Below are positions 11,254 through 21,750 of a stretch of 64,000 nt of DNA, piece by piece. The DNA lies in NCBI GenBank assembly GCA_900239685.1, contig OENT01000043.1:186001-250000 (forward strand), in the 5' to 3' direction. Position 1 is the first letter of the stretch. Each line of letters opens with the position of its first letter. The translations under genes were made by a program, and so were the position numbers. This DNA is from Rotaria macrura (lineage: Eukaryota > Rotifera > Eurotatoria > Philodinida > Philodinidae). Below the pieces are notes generated by a model, which was not told the origin of the DNA, did not search any database, and saw only the letters and a program-made list of their open reading frames with translations.

Positions 11254-12602
11254 ATGTTCACATCAACTAACCACACCTTATTTAATCCGACAAAAAAATT
11301 AAATATTAATGCATCGACTCCATCAAATTCAAAAATAGCAACGTGTAAATTATTTGTAGGCAACTTAGCCACTCATACAACGGGTGCACATCTGCAAGCT
11401 ATATTTCATTCATATGGACAGGTTATCGAATGTGTTAAAGTACGTGAACGTTATGGTTTCGTACGATTTGCTACAGGAGAAGAAGCAAAACGCGCTTTAA
11501 TCGCTTGTAATGGTATACAATTGAATGGATATCCGATGATTGTTGAATATGCACAAAATGAAATACTGATTAGTCCATTATCACCACGAACAAACAATAA
11601 TAGTGGTGGCTCATCAGCACCATTTCGTCCTCATCCATATCATGCTGGAAAATCAACAATATCGCATCAAGTAAGTTTTATATTACTATTTGCAATAAAC
11701 TTATGAAACGTATTCCTTTAACAAGTGCTTTCTTTCTCATATGTACGGTAATCTAGCATGTGAGTTCATTTAAGATTACACGCAGTATATAGGACATTTT
11801 TCATAACGAGAAAGAACACCAATGGAATATTGTTAACGCTCAGCTTAGATGAATGACCAACGAATTCAATGTCTTTTCTTTATTTTTTAATTAAAAGGCT
11901 GATAGTAAATTAACAACACCAATAACAATCAATACGAATACTCGTCCAACGAAAAATCATTCGAATCGAGATGATATTCCATTGTTATCAGCTGCTTCGA
12001 CAGATACAAATAAAAAATATACATCATCGAAACTTAATCCTGATGCATCATCATTTACTCTTTCAATTTCACCATCGAATCATTCGCAACAAACACATGC
12101 GAATGATAAAAAATCTAATATTGAAAATATTTGTTCAACAAGTGACTATCATTCACAATCAGGTGTACCATCAAGTGGTTCATCTTCAATACGATCATCT
12201 GGTTCATTGTCGCCATCGATTCTTTCAGCTATTTCACCATCGAATTTATTGCCATTCGATTCGCTTGATGACGACAAGCATAGTACTTGTCGTACGAATC
12301 TTAATGATAAACGTCAAGCAAAGAATTCGTCTTTGAATCTGTTTATTGGTGATAAAATTCTTAGTTTATATAGTTCGACAACACATGTCGATACAAATAA
12401 TAATCAACCGGCAGAAAAAAATTTAAATTTTCAAGAACAAAAGTCGACAACATCCCAATTTGATAATCGTGATATTGATCCACGTGATCCAATATTTATT
12501 TGGAATTTCGTATTCTATCCTGATGTATCCATAAGTCCATTTGTTAAACGTGGAGATATAAAAGCATTACTTGAACGTCGAGTTTCACTCTATTCCCAAT
12601 AG
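11254..12602 (+). CDS. Single-RRM RNA-binding protein
   Basis: Two exons, 11254-11670 and 11898-12602, joined in phase 0 across a 227-bp intron, give 373 aa. Residues about 31-103 form one RRM: RNP2 is KLFVGNL (32-38) and RNP1 is RYGFVRF (66-72), with the alpha-2/beta-4 pattern EEAKRALIACNGIQLNGYPM. The one-RRM layout with short loops recalls the RBM4/Lark/RBM14 group, but no CCHC knuckle follows and I do not assign an orthologue. The remainder is Ser-rich and low complexity up to a final well-formed block (IFIWNFVFYPDV, SPFVKRGDIKALLERRVSLY) that may be a conserved C-terminal motif. Such proteins bind single-stranded RNA in splicing or translation. The start is the first ATG, 30 residues before RNP2. 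Confidence 0.8.
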
Positions 12603-15018
12603 AAATTATCTTTCTCTTCGATAATATTAACTGCTGGTCAGTCAGACATAACTTCATCGATTCTTTCTTTCGTACTTATTGTTAGGAAATTCATCAATTT
12701 TTTTCTAATACAACTTGTATCTCTACTATACCTTCAGTTCTTTCTAAAAGTATCTGCGTGTCTTTGTATATGTGTGCTGGTTCAATGTATCGTGCATTCC
12801 TCCTTTTTTTTTCTCTCTCCATACACTTTGTGTTCTTTTTACTATGCTGAGTTTGCTCCACGTAGTCCGCCGCCGTCTCTATCAGTCTCAAGAAAATTTT
12901 CCTTAAATTATTCATTTATACAATGTCTTTATTTTTTTTTTCTGAATCAAGAAACTAATAATTTACTTATTTTTTTTCTTCAGTCTTTTTTCATCAGGTG
13001 TCTTCTTTCTTTTTATATACGATTGTGTCGACTAAGATTTTTTGTATGGGTGTATGTCTGATGTGAAAATCTCGAAGTCGAAAACTGTTCGTTTCACATC
13101 GCCATTTTTCTCTTTTCTTTTTCTCTTTGAATTTTCATGATAAAGTGATTTATGCGCTAATAATCATATTAAGAATATATAAAGAATGTTCTTTTCAAAG
13201 CTTAAAATAATTTTTTTTTTAAACAGAAATATAATGTATACAAAATAGACAAAATTTCTTTTCACTAGAAAATGAATGAATTTTTAAGATGAAATTATTA
13301 GAGAGATCTAATCGTTTGTCATAGGTTATTTAAAACATTTTCAAATTTCGATTCACACCTGTTTCTTCGATAGAAATACTTGAGATGTATAATTTGACAA
13401 GTAAATTTCTAACTAATGCATGTAATTCAAATTAAGCCATGTATTTTGGTTCATTCTTGATTCGTCTCAAATTTGTTAATTAGACGATTCTTCTCAATTC
13501 GTTCCTAATTAGTTAGCAATGAAACAGTAATGCTTTTATATCATAGAGCTTTATCAAAAAAAAAATTACAATCTAGTATCAACAATAATTAAATCAATTT
13601 CTATTGGTACTTTTGGAGCAGCTGTGTCTTGACAGCACGACTATTTTGTATGATAAGAAAATCTTAGTCATTCGAATTCAAATCTACGCGAACTTGTTTT
13701 AAATCTGATATCTCGAGTCAGATCGATCAGACCCATTCATAACTCACTGCAATTTTTGCAGTTAAGTTTTCTTGTTATGAAAGTCGCTGTTCTATGTTCA
13801 CTATCAGATATTATTGTATCAGAAACTGGTGTGCATATGTGAAGGCTATGTTCTTCAAGAATAGGTGTACCCAACGTGTAGAGAGACAATGCACTTGAAC
13901 ATTTCCGATCACGGCATCACCATTCCTGTGATGACTTATTTATCCTCTTTTTAGTATATTGATGTCTATTATAATTAAAAAAAACCAACAAACTCAGATA
14001 ATGTGAATTGAAGTATAACAAGTCAAATACAATATGATCGATAGATTACGAAATTATGTTGCTAAAAACATCAGCTTATTTACAAGAAGAAAACGAAACT
14101 AGGGTATTGCTGACTTAATGTCCTTGTATACAATGATCCTTCCATAATGATTGTGCTAGGCAACATCCTATACGCATCAAAGTTCTATAAATAATAAAAC
14201 CAATGAAAAACATCATACGAATAGTATGATATAAAGAAGAAGAAGAATTATGCGGTGCAAAACAGAAAAAATTACAAATCGTACGATATATGACGATACG
14301 ATCATTATACAATAGCCATCATGGAAGGGACGAATTGAAAAAAAAATTGAAGAGGAGAATCGTGTAATTGACTGATTTATGACAAATCGAGAGGATCCCC
14401 GTATTTATATTGTCCAGATTTATTTAAAGGTAAAACTGTTAAGCAAAGTGGCTAGAGTACGATTTCGGTTGATAGATGTACAAAAAACGATATCTTGATA
14501 ATCTCTTGTGTGGGTGTGTGAAAACTACTAGCCGCTATCTACAGTTATTCGTGCGATAAATGTCATACATCCATTTTCAACCGATTAGGGATGCTAGCAA
14601 GAATGTAGTGTGCGTAATACAAAATGTTTTTACCAGTCAGAATAGAAAACACGAAAAGAATTGGAGATACACTTATCGTTACTTTCTTCGTGTCCATAGT
14701 AGACAGAGTAAAAATTGCAAATTAAATAAGGTTTGAGTTTCTTCTATTGTCACTAAAGAAAAAAACATGTTCTCAACAAATCTATTGAAGTTTCACACGT
14801 ATAAACATACACATATATATATATAGATTATTCGTAGTAAAAATTTAGATTAGTAAGCAATTATCTTGTAAAACAAAATATTCCAAGAAGAAGCATGTTG
14901 AATAAATATTTGAAATCTTTAATAGGGTAGTGATTACTAAGACCTGATCGTTCTGACAAGTTTGCTGAAAAAATTTAACGTAATTTGTACGGAGAATTGA
15001 TAATACTACTGGTAAACT

Positions 15019-15246
15019 TCGATTATGAGTGATTAACGCTCATAAAAATAAATAGAAACGTGTTTTTTGTGCAAAATTTTCAATATCATAAAGTGAACAA
15101 TGCCAACTTTTGAGTGCTAAAACGTATTGGTTTTGAATGTTCGAATAGATGTACGTTTTCACCATTTTTACTTTCTGAAATTGAAAATTTTATGCAAAAA
15201 ATGCATTTTTGCCGCTTTTTAATGAACGTCAAGGACTCATAATCGA
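15019..15246. repeat. Foldback (inverted-repeat) element, MITE-like
   Basis: Two arms of about 69 nt, 15019-15087 and 15178-15246, are imperfect reverse complements. The outer 12 bases TCGATTATGAGT / ACTCATAATCGA match perfectly, and the inner AAAATTTTCAAT / ATTGAAAATTTT segment matches too. The arms are separated by about 90 nt. No coding capacity and no clear target duplication were seen. Confidence 0.6.
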
Positions 15247-15288
15247 GGTTCCATTTCGAGTGCTTAAACGTGTTGTTCCAAATGCTTG
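15107..15288 (+). repeat. Imperfect direct repeat overlapping the foldback element
   Basis: A segment at 15107-15143 (GAGTGCTAAAACGTATTG core) recurs at 15252-15288 (GAGTGCTTAAACGTGTTG core). One copy lies in the loop of the foldback element and one just outside its right arm. Confidence 0.45.
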
Positions 15289-17501
15289 TCTGCTTGGATA
15301 TTATTCAAGTGTGTCAACATTGACTAATCAAAGATGAGTCGTAAATTATGAAAAAGATCATAAACGGTTATTCGGTAAAATAGGTATTCTACGCTTTGAT
15401 ATAGCAATGTCATTATTCTACTAACAGAAACAAATATAGTGCAGTACAATTCAATTGATTGTTCAGTTCATTTTAATGTAAGAAAAGACAAGTTACAAAT
15501 TAATTGAACGTGTACTCTCTGCTCTTATTCTTGCGATTGTGTTAGGAATTACTTTTGTTATTTAGCAAATTAAATAATCAAGATATGCATAGAGATAATC
15601 ATAAACTATTGTCTGATGAAATTAAAAAAATACTTAGTAATTTATATATTGATATTTGTTGTTCTTTATGTTGAATTTGCAAAATAAGATGAATTACGAA
15701 TTCTGTATGATGATATTTCATCTATATTTTGTCTCGTTTGATTTTAAGAACTTACGACATACAATTGAGCTTTTATTTCATCGGACGAAAGGAAAATTTC
15801 TTAGTTTCGTTGCAGAATAAAATTTTTGATTCTCATCATCTCTAATGAAGAGAAATAATAGTTGACATTTTTTAACTATGTTTTTTCAATATGTAATAGA
15901 ATCGCAACGTTATTATAAATATATGTTTATCAGATAAATGTTCTTTTATAAGAAAGTAGACAAGTGCTCTCTCAATCCTACTTTTATCTTAAGATCGGTT
16001 CTCATATTATTGTTGTGCATAGTAAAAAATTTATCTAAAGTATGAAATCTACTTCGGTTTATGGATCTATTTCAATCGTTGATGTCATTGACATCAAATG
16101 AGAAACTAGATTTATCAAGTGTAAATCGATGTTCTTAACGTTGTTTGTGTTTAACATGAGTATTGTTTCTGAAGTTTTTGATGTATCATTAAAATAAGTT
16201 CGTCATTTTTCCAATCAAACTTTTGAAGAAAAAAAAAACCAAAACTCAACGATTGACAAATTGAATTTGCTATATGAAAATACTTCTATATCGTGCTTAT
16301 TCTTAATCGTCAGTTAACACCCAAGAAGGATTAGCTTGATCGTCGTGTTATCTAAATCCTGAACATGAATTTGTAAACGGTTGATTGTAGATTTTTATTT
16401 AAGTCAAGAACGTGTTGAATTTCAACGAATACAGATTATCATGGTTTGAATCAATTGGTTCTAGTACTATCATGAACTTGGTGTCTCAGTGATTGTTCGT
16501 GATGAAATAATAGAATCGCTGTAGCAATTAATGCAAAAGATCATGAGAAGCCATCTTCTGATAGTGGAACACCACTGGGATCTTATTATTATTAATTTTG
16601 TTTTTGAAATCAAAATGTTCGAGGCTACATGGTATGATGTGCCTGTAAACTTGTACGATCTTGAGATCGATTTGGGTCGATATTTAAAATGATAGAACAA
16701 TTGACATTTGAAAGTAGTAAATCATAGAATTAAATCATCATAATAGGAGTGTCTTTCGATAGTATTCTTTATGAAATCATCATATCGGAAATTGATTACT
16801 ACACTTTTGACAATAGATGAAAAACTAACATATGAACCGAGTTCTTGTGTACAATATATCATAGAAAGTAATAAACAATTCAAAGAATATCAAAGAGATA
16901 ATGATAAGCCGACTTAAGAGACATTATTTATTGAGAAATAGAATGAGTACATTTTTCTAAAAGATAGAATATAAATGATTGATGGATTTATCGTTTCTTT
17001 TTCTTTCTTATTTTAATTGATTTGAATGAATATATCAAGTTGCATTGTCTCCTTTTCTATGATTCATTCATAGGATTCTGTATATTTAGAAGTAAGAAAG
17101 AAATATTCTTATTGAGTCTACTGAAACTGTATGTATTTACTTTTTTTCAATAGAAACATCATTATCGAATTATTGAATTTTATACGATTTTAATAAATAG
17201 GATATTCGAAATAGTACGTATGAATAATAGTTAAGATTGATATCTTAAATACATTCAATTAATCTTGAAATTATATTCTTGAGTTAGTTACATATCTTTA
17301 AATACATTACGGGTCATGCATTTTGATTTTACCCATTTTTTCTCTTAATCGGTAACGTGCATATTCAACATTTTATATGCATGATTGATAGGTCGATTTT
17401 TAACTTTTTCACCTGTCATAGCATAACGATGACATATAACAAATGGTCATTTTATGTAATATTCAATGTTTCATATAAAACGCCATTATCATCATTTATG
17501 G

Positions 17502-17525
17502 ATATATATATATATATATATATAT
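17502..17525. repeat. AT dinucleotide microsatellite
   Basis: Uninterrupted alternating AT of 24 bases in the gene-poor region. Confidence 0.9.
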
Positions 17526-18351
17526 GTTCTATCTGTTGTATATTTCTTTAGTTGAAAATTCTTTTTGCTATATACGATAATGGATTTTATTGTAGGACGT
17601 AGCAGAATATAAGATGTTGAAAATTATTATAACGAATTTACGCATAGATGCGTTCATTTCATCATGATTATCTACTCATCAACATCGTGATGATTATCAT
17701 GATCATCATCACCAACATCTATGTAGGAGAAAAAAAGAGAAGACTTGCCTTTTGGCTGGTTTGATTGAATAGAGCTTGCGTTGACTTGACATGTAAGCGA
17801 GCAAGACGAGACATGTAGAAGAAGAAAAAAAAACGAGAGAAACAGAGAACGAGAAATCGCAGCGCGATCTGTCAACATCAATCAAACCTCGTTGTCATAT
17901 ACTTGAGCTTGTATAAAGCAGGCGGGCGAAACGAAGCTCAAGTTTGCTAGTCAGCCGATCATTTATAACAAGAGAGGAGGGGAAATGGGCTCTACACAAC
18001 TTGACATTTATCGTTCTGTCTCATATACACAGAAATTCAACTTGTTGTGATCCATCTTATTCTTTTTTTTTTCATTCTTTTATGCTTGACATTAGTGTTC
18101 CAATGGTGTCAACTGAGCAATAGAGCGATGGCACTTTAATGTTTGGAGGCATGTTGAGTCTGATTTATTGCCTCTGAATCGTAATGATGGCTCATAAATC
18201 AAAAAAAAACTTCTCGTCTCTTTCGTCGTCCAGTTTGATTTGTGCTTTTCATTCTTTTTCTCACTTGGAAAAATCATCTTTCTTGTTGTCATCGCGCGTT
18301 GGTGTTCGATTTGAAAATTTGCGCCGACATCTCACTCTCTCCATCATTCAT

Positions 18352-18391
18352 CATATATATATATTTATATATAGATATATATATATATACA
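18352..18391. repeat. Imperfect AT microsatellite
   Basis: About 40 bases of alternating AT with a few interruptions (TTT, AG). Confidence 0.85.
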
Positions 18392-18667
18392 TGTATGTAT
18401 GCCTATGTGCACCAGTCACATCTAATTGCTCATTCATTCTACTTATATTGACGGGAGCTACAGAATGCATCTTTGTGTACGATAGATGATGAAGTACTCT
18501 TGTCATTCATACACAAATGATCTGTATGCGTGATGAAAAGAAGGAGAGAAAAGTCACCAAAAGATGTGATGATACGCTTCATAGGAGTTTCGTCTCTTGT
18601 CCCTTTTTTTCTCTTTTTAATCGATCATCAAGTATGTATAGCATTTAAAGATATAGAACATGAGAAG

Positions 18668-18690
18668 AAGAGAGAGAGAGAGAGAGAGAA
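18668..18690 (+). repeat. GA dinucleotide microsatellite
   Basis: A run of about eleven AG units on the plus strand. In flies, GA tracts bind GAGA factor; relevance here is not shown. Confidence 0.85.
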
Positions 18691-18868
18691 AGAGTTAGTG
18701 ACAATTGATCCAACAAGAACATATGCAATGTCATCGAGCGATCAATCTTCGAATGGTATATATATATATATTATATGAATTCATATTCAACCATCTGATT
18801 ATTGACGTTTATTTTCTTCATCTCGTTGTCTTCTTTTTCTAATGATGTCGATGACGGAAGTCTTACAA

Positions 18869-18900
<32 letters not shown>
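18869..18900. repeat. Compound AC/AT microsatellite
   Basis: About seven AC units run directly into about nine AT units. Confidence 0.85.
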
Positions 18901-19687
18901 CTGTATAGATATATACGAACGTGATAATGTCAATGAAAAGTCGTTGTGCGCATCTAACTATTTAGTTCTATGCCAGTTAGAAAGATGTATGCTGATCGTC
19001 GTTGTCATCCAACACTATTGCTGTTGTTGAAACGAGTGACGTGTGCATTGCGCGACAAATCGAGCTCGTTTATCTTCATCAACTTTTCTACCAGGACAGA
19101 CAACTAACCTGTCAGTATCTCTGGTCGTTGTCGGATCTCACTCAAACATCATTCCATTACTTTCACAGGCTAATGATGTGCTGGCTGCCAGTCAGAATAG
19201 ATGGAAGAAAGAAAACTACTAACGCACACGCACCACTCGTCATCGAATCAATCCATCAAACAGTCACCTCATTTTCTGTTTCCTCCTTCTATACTTCATC
19301 CATTTCTTCTCGCTTTTATTCTCTTTTTTTTATGGTTGTCTTATTTCGCTTGCACCAGCAACAGTCACGATGATAATGTTGATGATGTATAAGTAAGGAT
19401 TAGAAAAAGTACTCATGAGAAAGAGTACATAGATTTTATAAGATCGAATCAACCTCAGCAATTGAGATTTACATGCAGATCTTTTAAATCATTTTGTTTT
19501 TATTCTTCATTTTTGTTTCTTTTTCATAATTCATATGAAATAACAAATAATTAGTTCATTCTACGGCTACAAGCCCATCATCATCACTATTTCCGATGAT
19601 TGACACATGATTGACATTCCAAGTTAATCAAAATGACGTGCAAGTCTTCATTCTTCTTTTTTTTTTGTCTTTTTCGGCATTCCCCTT

Positions 19688-19723
19688 TATTATTATTATT
19701 ATTATTATTACTACTACTACTAC
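19688..19723. repeat. Compound ATT/ACT trinucleotide microsatellite
   Basis: Eight ATT units are followed by four or five ACT units, then a short TTATTATTG tail. Confidence 0.85.
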
Positions 19724-20044
19724 AGCTATTGTTATTATTGTTCATATTAATATGCTCAATGATATCAATCCTTACGAACATCTATCATTCTATTACTTTT
19801 TAAGATTGATCAGCATTTCAGTTCTTTCTTTCTTTTTTTCTCATATCATATAATATATCTAATATGTAGATTTGTCTATTCCTATCAATCAAAAAACAAA
19901 ATTTTGAAGGCAATACTCGGTAAGCATTTCTTTTGTTTTCTCTCTCGCTCTTTTCCGACATCGACCCATCCATCACTCACTCACACGAATGATTTCTCAA
20001 CAGAGAAAGAAAATGAGTGAGAAGGTTCTTTATTGTTGTTGCTT

Positions 20045-20116
20045 AATTCTATTTCTTTTTTTTTTTTGTTCTTCTCTCTTTCGTATTCATTGTTTTATTC
20101 GTTAAACTATTCTAGA
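20045..20116 (+). promoter_or_regulatory. Pyrimidine tract and splice acceptor before the teashirt-type start codon
   Basis: A long T/C-rich tract ends in ATTCTAG one base before ATG 20117. An upstream in-frame ATG at 20033 would add a Phe/Leu/Ser-rich run encoded by the tract itself, so I place the start after the acceptor. It can be a cis-intron end or a spliced-leader site. Confidence 0.5.
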
Positions 20117-21750
20117 ATGACGGATAATAGCAGTACACCTATCGACTTACGTATTAAACGTAAACGTGATGATTTCGATGAATATAAATCATCAACGAAG
20201 AAGAAATCTCGAAATAATCATGAATATGAAATTCCACTTGATTTATCTATCAAACCTCAACAATATGAACAACATCCTGTATTTAATCCAATGAATTCAC
20301 CCTCAAAATCATTGTCATCAACAACAACATCAATGCCATTCTATGATCCATCTAGTCTTCTATTCAATTCATCAGCGTTACTCTACGATTTATTTCTAGC
20401 AAATTTAAATTCTTATTATCAACAAACTCAACAACAACCACAACAATTACAACACCGCATAAATTTTGAATCATCGATGCCTATATCAAAATCAACAAAA
20501 CAACAAACAATAAATTCTAATCGTAATATGAAAGATAATGCAGCAGGCAAACAAGAATCGTATGCTTGTTCATGTGGTGAAAAATACACTAATGTTGCTC
20601 ATCTTGTTAGTCATTTGAAAATAACAAATCATAGTGCTCAATTAACATCGACACATGATGAAGTTGCTAAACTTGTTCGTGGACAAGATATTTGGCTTTC
20701 ACGTGATACAAATCCAGCTAATCAAATTTTAAAATGTCTTCGTTGTTCATTATCATTTGAAACACTACCTGATTTAACAGCACATATGATGAAAACAAAT
20801 CATTTTACACAGCTTTTACCTTCCTCATCAACACCATCGACTACAACAACATCCTCACCATACCTTCATTCCAATTTAAAACAACAACAACAACAGCAGC
20901 AGCAGCAACAACAACAACAACAATCACCAACAAAACTTCAAAATCCACCATCATTAATTCGTTCAACATGTTTGATTTGTTCACAACAATTTGCTCGAGA
21001 AGTTGATCTTGTTGATCATATTCAACATTATCATCAGATTCGTTTTAATTGTACAACATGTGGAATGTATTTTGAAAATGAAAATCTTTATAAAGAACAT
21101 ATTTTAAAAGAAATGCATCATAGAAATGGCAAAGCTAATCGAAATCGTGATTATTTTCTTAATCAATGTAAAACATTACAAAAGCGAACATCAATTACAA
21201 AGTAGAAATTCTTAATTATTCATATAGAACAATTCTTTTCATTATTCTCTTTAGAACTGAAAGACCGAAATCTAACTCATCGATTGATAAAGATGTTGAA
21301 CAAGTTACATTTGATTTAATTGATCGTATTGTTAAAAATGATGAAGAATCAAAAGAACAAACGAATAAAACAAATGTTAATGCACTTTCACTTCTACAAA
21401 ATTTTGTTATTAAACAAACTCCGACATCGAATCGACAATCGGATTTAAATAATAATTATGATGATGAAAATACGAATGTCACACATCATGAAAATACATC
21501 GTTGTCAACTATTTATCAACATGAAAAAAATTCAAATAATATCTCTACAAAATCCAATGAAAGTCCGTTAGTATCATTAGAAAAAATGCTTTCTTATCCA
21601 ACAACAACAATACAATCATTATCATCAAATATAAATGAAAATGGAACAATGTCAAATCTATCGAATAATTCAATAATGACAATAAAGAAAAAAAAATTTG
21701 ATAAATATCGATTATTTGCTGAGAAAATGCTTCGATCCACGTTATCATAA
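20117..21750 (+). CDS. tsh: Teashirt/TSHZ-type zinc-finger transcription repressor
   Basis: Two exons, 20117-21201 and 21255-21750, give 526 aa with closed phase. Finger 1 (C151, C153, H166, H172) and finger 2 (C207, C210, H223, H229) are teashirt-type C-x2-C-x12-H-x5-H fingers. Between them lies the diagnostic KLVRGQDIWLSR segment and QILKCL, matching the KLVRGQDIWL of animal Teashirt/TSHZ proteins. Finger 3 (from C285) is C2H2-like; finger 4 again has the long H-x5-H spacing. PLDLS at residues 40-44 is a CtBP-binding motif, and PIDLR at 8-12 is a degenerate second one. A 14-Gln tract lies at 256-269. The tail has NALSLLQ and SPLVSLEKML, like the repeated NPLSALQ-type motifs of TSHZ. Teashirt proteins repress transcription in body patterning. 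Finger 1 has one residue rather than two between its cysteines. Confidence 0.87.

Larger units (their letters stand above)
12603..20116. other. Long gene-poor region upstream of the teashirt-type gene
   Basis: About 7.5 kb with no recognisable coding domain on either strand. It holds a foldback repeat (15019-15246) and many microsatellites. From about 17640 to 20030 the composition changes: pyrimidine runs, TCATC and CATTC words and GA repeats become common, and several plus-strand frames of 60-120 codons occur without domains. This could be extended promoter and 5'-UTR or enhancer DNA for the downstream developmental gene. Confidence 0.4.

Noticed and set aside
11971-12336. 121-codon frame rich in His/Leu/Ile
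   Set aside because: It is an out-of-frame shadow of the second exon of the RRM gene.
14385-14402. GAGGATCCCCG, like a cloning-vector polylinker
   Set aside because: The match stops after 11 bases and the surroundings are ordinary AT-rich host sequence; likely coincidence.
20033-20116. Upstream in-frame ATG giving a hydrophobic, signal-like N-terminus on the teashirt-type protein
   Set aside because: The extra residues are encoded by a pyrimidine tract that ends in a splice acceptor just before the next ATG; a nuclear factor would not need a signal peptide.
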